In this document: positions 19,267 to 27,392 of the stretch, piece by piece
How positions within the stretch are numbered: position 1 is the stretch's first letter
Layout of the letters: every line of letters starts with the position of its first letter
Source of the DNA: an uncultured Cohaesibacter sp.
GTDB taxonomy: Bacteria; Pseudomonadota; Alphaproteobacteria; Rhizobiales; Cohaesibacteraceae
Reading direction: 5' to 3'
Assembly (NCBI RefSeq): GCF_963667045.1
Contig: NZ_OY762934.1
Coordinates: forward strand, 3,116,501-3,180,500
DNA length: 64,000 nt
Notes under the pieces: generated by a model
Database searches by the model: none
The model's input: the letters and a program-made list of their open reading frames with translations, nothing else
What the model was told of the DNA's origin: nothing
Program-made: the position numbers and the translations under genes

Positions 19267-20093
19267 TCAATCTGACCAAATTCGGCCCCCTCGCACGCCA
19301 TGCGATGTTGTTCGGCTTTGCCATGATCGTGCTGTTTCCATTCGCATGGATCATCATGGCCAGCTTCAAGACCCAGATTGCCTTGTTGATGGGCCAATGG
19401 AGCTTTTCGCCGACCCTTTACTCGTATGACTCGGTGATGAATGGCAAGACGTCCGACTTTCTGACCAATTTCAAGAATTCCACCATTATCGCCATCAGTT
19501 CGACCGTCATCGTGCTGACGGTTGCCACACTGGCGGCCTTTTCCCTCTATCGGTTGCGGTGGGCAGGCTGGGTCTTGCGCTTGCTTCTGGCCTGGTCCGT
19601 CATCTTTCATATGGTGCCGCCCATCACACTTGCCGGGGCTTGGTACACGATGTTCCGTTTTATCGGTCTCGATAACACCTACACCGGCATCATCCTCGCT
19701 CACACGACCATCAATCTGCCGATGGCTCTGTGGATGATGGGTGTTTTCATTCGGGACGTCCCGAAAGAGCTGGTCGAAGCGGCCAAGATTGACGGCGCCA
19801 GAACGCCTCAGATCCTTCGCTCCGTCGTTGTGCCTATCGTCCGACCCGGATTGGCTGCCACTGGTATCCTGTGTTTCATCTTCTCGTGGAACGAGTTCCC
19901 TGTCACTCTGACCCTGTCACAAAGGGCAACGGCGACAGTGCCCCTTGGCATCGGCAAATATGCGCAGGAAAACACCATCGCCTTCACTGAAATGGCAGCA
20001 GCCTCGGCGCTGTCCATCATACCAGCCTTCATACTGCTGATCTTTGCCCAGCGCTTCATCGTGCGTGGGTTGACATCCGGTGCAGTCAAATAG
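19263..20093 (+). CDS. ABC transporter permease, MalG/UgpE type
   Basis: A 276-aa permease pairing with the preceding one. Six helices are predicted; the docking loop reads EAAKIDGARTPQILRSVVVP, and ILCFIFSWNEFPVTLTLSQ is the usual late-helix signature. The sulfatase begins 9 bp after its stop. Confidence 0.9.
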   Translation: MINLTKFGPLARHAMLFGFAMIVLFPFAWIIMASFKTQIALLMGQWSFSPTLYSYDSVMNGKTSDFLTNFKNSTIIAISSTVIVLTVATLAAFSLYRLRWAGWVLRLLLAWSVIFHMVPPITLAGAWYTMFRFIGLDNTYTGIILAHTTINLPMALWMMGVFIRDVPKELVEAAKIDGARTPQILRSVVVPIVRPGLAATGILCFIFSWNEFPVTLTLSQRATATVPLGIGKYAQENTIAFTEMAAASALSIIPAFILLIFAQRFIVRGLTSGAVK

Positions 20094-20102
20094 GAGTCCT
20101 GC

Positions 20103-21629
20103 ATGCGTACCGTTTTTCTTCTATTCGACAGCCTCAATCGGCACATGCTCGAGCCTTATGGGGGCTCGACGGTTCCAACGCCCAACTTTAACCGGCTGGC
20201 AGCCCGCTGCGCCACGTTCGAGAAGCATTATGTCGGCTCCATGCCCTGCATGCCTGCCCGACGTGACATGCTGACCGGGCGGCTCGGGTTCCTGCATCGC
20301 AGTTGGGGGCCTGTGGAACCGTTTGACGTCTGCTTCACCGAAGAGCTGATGGAGCAGAAAGGAACCTATTCCCACCTCGCGACGGATCATTTCCACTATT
20401 GGGAAGACGGTGGTGCCACCTATCACAATCGCTACGACAGCTATGACTTGATCCGTGGACAGGAAGGCGACCCTTGGGTGCCCGCTGCCTGTCCCGATTG
20501 GCAGGCCCTTCGGGCACTGGTCCACGAGAAGCAGTATTCTGAAAAGCCGCGTAGTTATCCGCGCAAGAATATGGTCAATCGCGAGCGCATTCGCTCGGAA
20601 GAGGATTTCCCCAGTCACAAGACGGTTGAAGCTGGTCTTCAGTTCATTGATCGCAACAAGGCTTGCGACAACTGGTTTCTGCAGATCGAGTGTTTCGATC
20701 CGCATGAACCGTTCCAAGCACCGGATCGCTTCAAGGAACCTTTCCGAACTGACTGGAACGGTCCGGCTCGTGACTGGCCACCCTATGATCGGGTCGGAGA
20801 ATCCGAGCTTGAAAGCGAGGAATTGCGTGCCAACTATCGGGCAACTCTGTCTCATTGCGATTATTTGCTTGGCCGGATCCTTGATGCCTTTGACGATCAG
20901 GATTTGTGGAAAGATACAGCACTGATCGTCACCACCGATCACGGCTTCCTTCTCGGTGAGCATGACTTTTGGGCCAAGAACCGGATGAACCTCTACGAAG
21001 AACTGGCTCATATCCCGCTCTTCCTGCATGACCCCCGTCATCCCTGCCCGGGAGAGCGGGTCGATGCGCTGACCCAGACACCTGATTTGTGCGCGACCTT
21101 TATGGACTTGTATGAGGCATCGATGGCACCGGAGATGCAAGGGCTGTCGCTTCTGCCGATGCTGAAGGGTTCTCCGGGGCATGAGGCCGTCATGTTCGGC
21201 TTTTTCGGGGGGGCGGTGAATGTCACCGACGGGCATCATACCTATTTCCGGTATCCTTTCGATCTCGCCGAGCAGGACATTTATCAGTACACCCTGATGC
21301 CGACCCACATCTTTGATTTCTTTGCAGACGCCGAGCTGGAAAAGGCAACACTGGTTCCGCCATTTTCCTTCAGTCGGAACATGCCGTTGTTACGGGTGCC
21401 GGTCCATGAAACAAGTGCGATGTACAAGACCTATGGTCCGGGTTGCCTGATGGAAAACACGACGGTCCTTTACGATCTTGATGCGGACCCCGGTCAGACG
21501 ACCCCGCTTGATGATCCGGAATGCGAAGCCCGGATGGTAAGTCTCCTATCACGCCTGATGGAACAGGTTGACGCCCCCACTGAAGCATGGCTGCGCCTGC
21601 GACTGGATCTCCCTGGAGAAGTGTCATGA
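20103..21629 (+). CDS. Cys-type sulfatase, predicted cytoplasmic
   Basis: A 508-aa type I sulfatase. The formylglycine motif C-X-P-X-R is C49-M-P-A-R53 in SMPCMPARRDMLTGR, so the catalytic residue would be made from cysteine. Metal-site regions are LFDSLNRHMLEPYGG at the N-terminus and VTTDHGFLLGEHDFWAKN near residue 280. No signal peptide or lipobox is present, so unlike most sulfatases it should act in the cytoplasm on an ester brought in by the adjacent ABC importer. The matching maturase is the last gene of the operon. The stop overlaps the start of the DUF4432 gene (ATGA). A phosphonate monoester hydrolase role is a less likely alternative. Confidence 0.88.
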   Translation: MRTVFLLFDSLNRHMLEPYGGSTVPTPNFNRLAARCATFEKHYVGSMPCMPARRDMLTGRLGFLHRSWGPVEPFDVCFTEELMEQKGTYSHLATDHFHYWEDGGATYHNRYDSYDLIRGQEGDPWVPAACPDWQALRALVHEKQYSEKPRSYPRKNMVNRERIRSEEDFPSHKTVEAGLQFIDRNKACDNWFLQIECFDPHEPFQAPDRFKEPFRTDWNGPARDWPPYDRVGESELESEELRANYRATLSHCDYLLGRILDAFDDQDLWKDTALIVTTDHGFLLGEHDFWAKNRMNLYEELAHIPLFLHDPRHPCPGERVDALTQTPDLCATFMDLYEASMAPEMQGLSLLPMLKGSPGHEAVMFGFFGGAVNVTDGHHTYFRYPFDLAEQDIYQYTLMPTHIFDFFADAELEKATLVPPFSFSRNMPLLRVPVHETSAMYKTYGPGCLMENTTVLYDLDADPGQTTPLDDPECEARMVSLLSRLMEQVDAPTEAWLRLRLDLPGEVS

Positions 21630-22642
21630 CAGACAAACGCAAAGCCACCCCGAAGGCACAGCTCAAACAACTAACCGGCAACTTGCAGCAGTTGGCGGCC
21701 GTGCGCAGCATTATTCTGGATGAGGGGCCCGCACTGGGGCAACGTGCGCTTGCTTTCTCAACCGGTGGCGGTCTTGATTTCTGGATCTTCTCGGACCGCA
21801 CGATGGATATCGGACCGCTTTGGTTCCACGGCATGCCGGTTGCGTGGCATCATCCCGCCGGCATCCTCTCGCCCGCACTTCACGACGCTCACAGAGACCG
21901 GGAAACCGGCATCGAAAGGGCCTTGACCGGTTTTCTGATGACATGCGGTCTTGACAATGTGCGCCAGCCTCAGAATGGCCTGCCACTGCATGGCACGCTG
22001 CCCTTTACGCCAGCACGTGTCACCGCTTATGGCGAAGACTGGAACGCGGCCACTCCGATCCTGTTTGCCGAAGGCACCATTGTCAGTGCGCATTTGGGCG
22101 GGTCCAGCTTTTCACTGCAGCGCCGGATCGAGGCCCCCATCGGCGGCACCAGTCTGGAGGTGACAGACACGATTGAGAATATCGGGCCAGAGCCCGGCCT
22201 CTTCCGCATCCTTTATCACACCAACTTCGGGTTTCCTGCCGTTGGCGAAGGAACGCGGGTTTTGTTGAACGGCCGTGAGCTGATGCAGCATGAGCCGCCC
22301 AGTGAAGACACGCAACACCGCAGCGCCCAAGCCGAATGTCATCCGTCAGGCACTGGCCGTTTCCTGGCCTCGCTTGAGCGCCCTGCCTCGGGACAATGGC
22401 AGGGCATCAAGGTCAACCTCGAGGGTGACGCCCGGAGTTTGCCCTATGTCCAGCTATGGTCGGATCCGCGCCCCTATCGCAATATTGTCGCCATTGAACC
22501 GGCAAATTGTGACCGCCGCGACGATGGCACCAGCACGGACGGCATGAAACTGATGCCCGGAGAGGGGTGGACGTCCACCCTCAAATACTCATTCAACTAT
22601 CTCGATGCGTTCAAGAAAGGAGCCCCAAATGGCAACGGTTGA
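21626..22642 (+). CDS. DUF4432/aldose-1-epimerase-like protein
   Basis: A 338-aa protein of the DUF4432 group in the galactose mutarotase-like fold. Recognisable parts are FSDRTMDIGPLWFHGMPVAW, LMTCGLDNVR with PLHGTLPFTPA, and FRILYHTNFGFP. The start at 21626 (MTDKRK) couples to the sulfatase stop. It probably interconverts anomers of the desulfated sugar, or epimerises it. It overlaps the ATPase gene by 14 bp. Confidence 0.8.
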   Translation: MTDKRKATPKAQLKQLTGNLQQLAAVRSIILDEGPALGQRALAFSTGGGLDFWIFSDRTMDIGPLWFHGMPVAWHHPAGILSPALHDAHRDRETGIERALTGFLMTCGLDNVRQPQNGLPLHGTLPFTPARVTAYGEDWNAATPILFAEGTIVSAHLGGSSFSLQRRIEAPIGGTSLEVTDTIENIGPEPGLFRILYHTNFGFPAVGEGTRVLLNGRELMQHEPPSEDTQHRSAQAECHPSGTGRFLASLERPASGQWQGIKVNLEGDARSLPYVQLWSDPRPYRNIVAIEPANCDRRDDGTSTDGMKLMPGEGWTSTLKYSFNYLDAFKKGAPNGNG

Positions 22643-23723
22643 ACTGAAGGAGGTCAGCAAGAGTTTTGGCAAGCTTGAAGTCATCAAGCCACTCAACCTG
22701 TCGATCCATGAGGGTGAGTTTCTGGTGCTGGTTGGACCATCGGGGTGTGGAAAATCAACCTTGCTGCGGATGATTTCGGGACTGGAGTCCATTTCCAGCG
22801 GCGACCTTTTCATAGGGGAACGTCGTGTCAATGATGTACCGGCACGCGATCGGGGCATTTCCATGGTGTTTCAGTCCTATGCGCTTTATCCGCACATGAC
22901 GAGTGCCGAGAACATGAGCTTTTCACTCCGTCTGGCGGGACTGAGCGCAGACGATCAGGCTAAACAGATTGCTCCAGCAGCCAACGTGCTTGGTCTTGAT
23001 GCCTATCTGGACAGACTTCCCAAAGAATTGTCGGGTGGTCAGCGGCAAAGGGTGGCAATGGGCCGTGCCATCGTGCGTGAACCGGATGTGTTCCTGTTCG
23101 ATGAACCACTCAGCAACCTTGACGCCAAGCTGCGTGTCCGCATGCGTGCCGAGCTCAAGGAACTGCATCAGAAGCTTGGCACGACAACCGTCTATGTGAC
23201 CCATGATCAGATCGAGGCCATGACGTTGGCAGACAGGATCGTCGTTCTCAGAGACGGAGTGATCGAGCAGATCGGTGAGCCTTTGGACCTCTATGATCAT
23301 CCGGCCAACCGCTTTGTTGCATCCTTTCTTGGCTCTCCGTCCATGAATTTCTTCGATTTACCGGTTGTGCGAGACGGTGGCTGTCGGGCCGTTTTTGATG
23401 ATGGGGATAGCCTGATGTTGCCCGAATCCATCCCAGATGTCGACAAAATCACCGTGGGCATACGCCCCGAAGCCCTCCGGCTGGTTGCTGAAGCCGAGGA
23501 AGGAAGCATATCTGCTCAGGTGGTCGTGGTCGAAGCGACAGGGGCCGAAACCGAACTTGTGCTGCGCAAGGGAACGCACGAGCTTGTCGCCAGTTTCCGC
23601 GATCGCATCAGCATACGCCCCGGAGAGACCGTCCATCTCGCCACGGATCCGAAATCTTTTCACCTGTTCGACCCTCAAACAGAGGCCGCCTTGGTCAGCA
23701 CCCACTCTGGCGGTAGCCGATAA
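22629..23723 (+). CDS. ABC transporter ATPase, MalK/UgpC type
   Basis: A 364-aa ATPase of the sugar-importer class. Walker A GPSGCGKSTLLRMI, Q-loop VFQSYALYPH, signature LSGGQRQRVAMGRAI and Walker B VFLFDEPLSNLD are present, followed by a TOBE domain with VGIRPEALRL. The start MATVELKEV at 22629 has GAAAGGAG in front of it. It energises the two permeases encoded upstream. Confidence 0.9.
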   Translation: MATVELKEVSKSFGKLEVIKPLNLSIHEGEFLVLVGPSGCGKSTLLRMISGLESISSGDLFIGERRVNDVPARDRGISMVFQSYALYPHMTSAENMSFSLRLAGLSADDQAKQIAPAANVLGLDAYLDRLPKELSGGQRQRVAMGRAIVREPDVFLFDEPLSNLDAKLRVRMRAELKELHQKLGTTTVYVTHDQIEAMTLADRIVVLRDGVIEQIGEPLDLYDHPANRFVASFLGSPSMNFFDLPVVRDGGCRAVFDDGDSLMLPESIPDVDKITVGIRPEALRLVAEAEEGSISAQVVVVEATGAETELVLRKGTHELVASFRDRISIRPGETVHLATDPKSFHLFDPQTEAALVSTHSGGSR

Positions 23724-23759
23724 ACTGGAAAGAAATCCAGATCAAAGGAGCATCGCTGC

Positions 23760-25091
23760 ATGGAGGCAATGAAGGACCGACCCTTTCAGGTGATGGCGAA
23801 GCCCATCGGGCCGCGGTGCAACCTTGACTGCAAATATTGCTACTATCTGGAAAAGGAAAAGCTGTATCCCGAAACAAAGAAATTCGAGATGCAGGCCGAC
23901 GTGCTGGAGACCTATATCCGCGACTTCATCGCCTCGCAGGTTCGCCTCAAGGTGCCTGAAATCTGGTTCAACTGGCAAGGCGGCGAGCCGACCATTCTCG
24001 GGCTCGACTATTTCCGCCAGATCGTCGCATTGCAAAAGCGCCATGCGCCCAAAAGTGCCACCATCCGCAATGCGTTGCAGACCAACGGCATGCTGCTGGA
24101 TGAAGAATGGGCCGTGTTCCTCAAGGAAAACGGCTTTCTCGTCGGCATCAGCATCGACGGGCCGCAGGAGATCCATGATGCCTTTCGCTACGACAAGGCA
24201 GGCCGGGCAAGCTTCAAGAGTGTCATGCGTGGCTATGAGCTGCTGAAATCCCACGGGGTCGAGCACAATATCCTCACCGTGGTGCATCGGGAAAATGCAA
24301 AGCGGCCGCTCGAAGTCTACCGCTTCCTCAAGGAGATTGGCGCTGATTTCATCCAGTTCATCCCCATCGTGGAGAGGAGCGCGGACGGCGAAACCCTTGC
24401 TAGCGCACCACAGATCGACGAAGACGGGGTGCGGTATGAGGTGACGCCGTGGAGTGTGTTGCCGCGCAGCTACGGCTCCTTCCTGACGACCATCTTCGAT
24501 GAATGGGTGACCCGTGATGTCGGATCCGTCTTTGTTCAGTTCTTCGACATGCAACTGGGGCTCTTCATGGGAAAGCCCGCCTCCTTGTGCGTTTTTGCCG
24601 AGACATGCGGTCAGGGGCTGGCGATGGAGCATAATGGCGATCTTTATGCCTGCGATCATTATGTCTATCCGCAGTTCAAGCTTGGCAACATCACCGAAAC
24701 ACCGGTTGATGTGCTCGCCAATTCCGCCCTGCAACAGCAATTTGGCGATGCCAAGCGCGACACGCTGACCGAACAATGCCGGACATGCGATATCCGCTTC
24801 GCCTGCAATGGCGGCTGCCCCAAACACCGGTTCCTCAAGACAAAGAGCGGCGAGCCCGGGCTCAACTATTTCTGCCGCTCAACCACCCAGTTTGTGAAGC
24901 ATGCCCGGCCTTATCTCGAAACCATGGTTAAACTGCTGGATGCGGGGCGACCGGCGAGCGATATCATGGGTCTCATAAACAGTGGCCAGATATGCGGAGC
25001 CAACAGGCTGAAACCCGCCAGCGCCCCAAGCCGCAATGCACCCTGTCCATGCGGCAGTGGCCGCAAATTCAAGCATTGTTGCGGGGCTTGA
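23760..25091 (+). CDS. anaerobic sulfatase-maturating enzyme, radical SAM, with C-terminal SEC-C motif
   Basis: A 443-aa radical-SAM enzyme. The iron-sulfur motif is C20-X3-C24-X2-C27 in GPRCNLDCKYCYYL. The SPASM region contains ETCGQGLAMEHNGDLYACDH and CRTCDIRFACNGGCPKHRF, binding auxiliary clusters. This layout is that of anaerobic sulfatase maturases, which oxidise the sulfatase cysteine or serine to formylglycine without oxygen. The last 20 residues (NAPCPCGSGRKFKHCCG) form a SEC-C zinc-binding motif, an unusual addition. The start at 23760 has AAAGGAG nine bases upstream. Being in the sulfatase operon, its client is almost certainly C49 of that protein. Confidence 0.9.
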   Translation: MEAMKDRPFQVMAKPIGPRCNLDCKYCYYLEKEKLYPETKKFEMQADVLETYIRDFIASQVRLKVPEIWFNWQGGEPTILGLDYFRQIVALQKRHAPKSATIRNALQTNGMLLDEEWAVFLKENGFLVGISIDGPQEIHDAFRYDKAGRASFKSVMRGYELLKSHGVEHNILTVVHRENAKRPLEVYRFLKEIGADFIQFIPIVERSADGETLASAPQIDEDGVRYEVTPWSVLPRSYGSFLTTIFDEWVTRDVGSVFVQFFDMQLGLFMGKPASLCVFAETCGQGLAMEHNGDLYACDHYVYPQFKLGNITETPVDVLANSALQQQFGDAKRDTLTEQCRTCDIRFACNGGCPKHRFLKTKSGEPGLNYFCRSTTQFVKHARPYLETMVKLLDAGRPASDIMGLINSGQICGANRLKPASAPSRNAPCPCGSGRKFKHCCGA

Positions 25092-25165
25092 GAAGCGTGC
25101 TGGAGGTGCGAAGCTGCAGCAAGGCGGACGAGGGCGATTTCAACCTTATGTCAGAAGGGCAAACG

Positions 25166-25270
25166 ATGTTTTTCGATTCAACACTTGAACATTGGCAAAA
25201 ACTCGGCTACATGCCACCCATGATCAAAAACGCACCCATCGCTGCCAACTATTATGCGACCCTCCCATAA
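25166..25270 (+). CDS. 34-aa small ORF, possible tyrS leader peptide
   Basis: A short frame starts at ATG 25166 behind AGAAGGG (six-base spacing) and encodes 34 residues ending APIAANYYATLP. Three tyrosines are present, two adjacent near the end (codons 25250-25255). An intrinsic terminator follows at 25303-25322, and tyrS starts at 25366. The order of leader, terminator and aminoacyl-tRNA synthetase is that expected for ribosome-mediated attenuation. It may instead be an ordinary small protein of unknown role. An upstream in-frame ATG at 25148 lacks a good ribosome site. Confidence 0.45.
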   Translation: MFFDSTLEHWQKLGYMPPMIKNAPIAANYYATLP

Positions 25271-25302
25271 GGAGCGGCGCGTTTTCATCATGCCTTGAAA
25301 CA

Positions 25303-25322
25303 AGCCGCCGTCAGGCGGCTTT
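25303..25322 (+). terminator. intrinsic terminator upstream of tyrS
   Basis: AAGCCGCC-GTCA-GGCGGCTT is a perfect stem with a tetraloop, running into TTTTT at 25321. It can end the sulfatase operon or act as an attenuator for tyrS. A competing 5-bp pairing between GCGGC at 25274-25278 and GCCGC at 25305-25309 is possible. Confidence 0.8.
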
Positions 25323-25365
25323 TTCATGTTCGGAGCACCCTGGCGGTAGCAGCAGGAAAGTTCCG

Positions 25366-26628
25366 ATGACACAACCCCAAATACCAAATGATGATTTTGT
25401 ACCCCGTTCCGCTGTTATGAAGACATTGACGGAGCGCGGCTACATCAACCAGACCACAGCTACGAGCGAACTCGATGCAAGTTTTGAAGCCGGTATCGTT
25501 CCCGCCTATGTCGGGTTTGATGCGACTGCCGACAGCCTGCATGTGGGGCACCTGTTACCCATCATGTCGCTGCGCAGGCTCCAGCAGGCGGGCCACAAGC
25601 CGATTGTTCTGATTGGAGGTGGCACAACACGGATCGGAGATCCGAGCTTTCGCTCCGAGGCCCGCCCGATGCTTTCCGAAGAGCAAATCGCCAGCAACAT
25701 AGAGGGGATCAGAAAGGTGTTTGACCGTCTCCTCGTCTTCGGTGACGGCCCGACCGACGCAATAATGGTGAACAATGCCGAATGGCTCGACAGTGTCCAC
25801 TGGGTGGACATGCTCAGAGATGTTGGCAGTCACTTCTCTGTCAATCGGATGCTGTCTTTCGACAGCGTAAAAGCCAGACTCGAGAAGCAGGAAAATCTAA
25901 GCTTTCTGGAGTTCAACTACATGATATTGCAGGCCTACGATTTTCTGGAGCTGTCTCGCCGTACCGGTTGCAAATTGCAGATGGGTGGGGCGGACCAATG
26001 GGGCAACATCATCAACGGCATTGATCTTGTGCGCAGAGTTGACAGGCAAGAGGTTTTTGGGATGACCGCACCTCTGCTGTCAACGTCATCGGGTGTGAAG
26101 ATGGGCAAGACGGCAGCTGGAGCCGTCTGGTTGAATGCAGATCGCCTGTCGCCATACGACTACTGGCAGTTCTGGCGCAATACCGAAGATGCCGACGTCT
26201 CGCGCTTCCTCAAACTGTTCACAGATCTGCCGATGGAAGAGATCGACCGACTTGGTGAAGCAGAGGGCGCGGAGCTCAATGGTGTTAAGGAACGCTTGGC
26301 CAATGAGGCCACAGCGCTTGTCCACGGCAAGGAGGCTGCCGAGCAAGCATGCAAAACCGCCAAGCAGACTTTCGAGGATGGCAGCGCAGCACATGGTCTA
26401 CCAACCCTTGAGCTTGGTGATGAAGAACGGGTCCATGGGGTTTCGATTGTTGACCTTCTGGTCCGGTCCGGCTTGACGTCTTCCAAAGGGGAGGCACGGC
26501 GAGCTATCGCCGGTCGCGGCATACGCATTGATGACGCCTGTATCGAAGATGTTGACGCAACCTTTGTTTTCAGAGGCCAGCCTATGCGGCTTTCTCATGG
26601 GCGCAAACGCCACGTCGTCATAAAATAA
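25366..26628 (+). CDS. tyrS: tyrosyl-tRNA synthetase
   Basis: A 420-aa class I aminoacyl-tRNA synthetase that charges tRNA-Tyr. The HIGH-type motif is HVGHL at residues 59-63, preceded by YVGFDATADSL. Tyrosine-pocket segments QAYDFLELSRRTGCKLQMGG and DQWGNI are present. The KMSKS-type motif reads KMGKT, a variant seen in part of this family. The C-terminal S4 RNA-binding domain begins near residue 350 (DLLVRSGLTSSKGEARRAI). The start at 25366 (MTQPQIPNDD) follows AGGAAAG. It is monocistronic between two terminators. Confidence 0.96.
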   Translation: MTQPQIPNDDFVPRSAVMKTLTERGYINQTTATSELDASFEAGIVPAYVGFDATADSLHVGHLLPIMSLRRLQQAGHKPIVLIGGGTTRIGDPSFRSEARPMLSEEQIASNIEGIRKVFDRLLVFGDGPTDAIMVNNAEWLDSVHWVDMLRDVGSHFSVNRMLSFDSVKARLEKQENLSFLEFNYMILQAYDFLELSRRTGCKLQMGGADQWGNIINGIDLVRRVDRQEVFGMTAPLLSTSSGVKMGKTAAGAVWLNADRLSPYDYWQFWRNTEDADVSRFLKLFTDLPMEEIDRLGEAEGAELNGVKERLANEATALVHGKEAAEQACKTAKQTFEDGSAAHGLPTLELGDEERVHGVSIVDLLVRSGLTSSKGEARRAIAGRGIRIDDACIEDVDATFVFRGQPMRLSHGRKRHVVIK

Positions 26629-26630
26629 AC

Positions 26631-26665
26631 GAAGAGGCGCCGAATTTCCAAACCGGCGCCTCTTC
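26631..26665 (+). terminator. terminator after tyrS
   Basis: GAAGAGGCGCCG (26631-26642) pairs perfectly with CGGCGCCTCTTC (26654-26665) across an 11-base loop, directly after the tyrS stop. The T-tract is short. Confidence 0.75.
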
Positions 26666-26911
26666 CAAAAATGAGCTCAGAGAGCGGATGCGGGCCTGTT
26701 ACAAGACACAGATTAGAAGCAAGTTTGTGGGCTCATATGTATCCGGCCTGTTGATCGACACGCGGGTCGTGGCCTTGTTGGGGTTACGCTCGCAGCCTGA
26801 TTTCATGAGCTGCAAGGTCTAAGTTGACCGAATGGGCCGTCAGATTCTGGGGCGTATCTTTCCGTTCCATGCATTTGGTCTATCGCGAGCTCCTTTGAGG
26901 CCGAGATTGTT
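26666..26911. other. non-coding stretch between tyrS and the IS110 remnant
   Basis: About 250 bases without a convincing gene, start site or RNA motif. They may include degraded flanking sequence of the neighbouring insertion remnant, but I see no terminal repeat. Confidence 0.5.
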
Positions 26912-27111
26912 TCAGATTCCAATCACGACCGCATGTCTTGGCGCATCAAACGCCGTTTTGTGTTTGAGGATACTCCAGGCCATCCGGGCCAGCTTGTTCT
27001 TGCTTATGCGCTCCGCTGCGCATGTCTGCTTTTCACCAGAACAAGCTGGCCATCAAGATCAAAGCCAACCAGATGGACCGTGTCTTTGCCGATATCGATG
27101 CCAATCGACAT
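26912..27111 (-). pseudogene. IS110/IS1111-type transposase remnant with internal deletion
   Basis: On the minus strand ATG 27111 opens MSIGIDIGKDTVHLVGFDLD and continues to a stop at 27004, matching the first residues of IS110-family DEDD transposases. Immediately beyond it, in another frame, NKLARMAWSILKHKTAFDAP runs to a stop at 26912, matching the C-terminal end of the same family. About 250 internal residues are missing, so the gene is dead. Confidence 0.78.
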
Positions 27112-27392
27112 CAAGGTATCAATTGCTTTCTTCGTCCTGCCACTTCTCCTTATCTGCAGGTGAAACAGTCAAATTATACCCTACTATGCTCAGGGGAAGC
27201 CGCCGGTACATCCCATTCGCTGACTTTGAAGTTGGCGATCCGTGCCGCGATGCAGCTTCACCGAACCGGCCATTCGTGCATCGTGCAGCAGTTCCGACTG
27301 TCGATCTGTCGCTTGTCTCAGGTCAATGAACCTGCCGCGCGAACCATGTATGTTTGCGCTGTCAGGAAATCAGGCGCAGGGCCGGAGATACG

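Noticed and set aside
20121-21308. 395-codon minus-strand frame opposite the sulfatase
   Set aside because: The plus strand encodes a full sulfatase with intact motifs; the antisense frame has no family features.
23742-24827. 361-codon minus-strand frame opposite the sulfatase maturase
   Set aside because: Antisense shadow; composition is that of the complement of a coding frame.
23760-25091. Radical-SAM protein as a peptide-modifying enzyme (PQQ or RiPP type)
   Set aside because: No precursor peptide is nearby, and the operon contains a Cys-type sulfatase, the standard client of this SPASM subgroup.
26832-27329. 165-codon plus-strand frame after tyrS
   Set aside because: It runs antisense through the IS110-type remnant and has no ribosome site.
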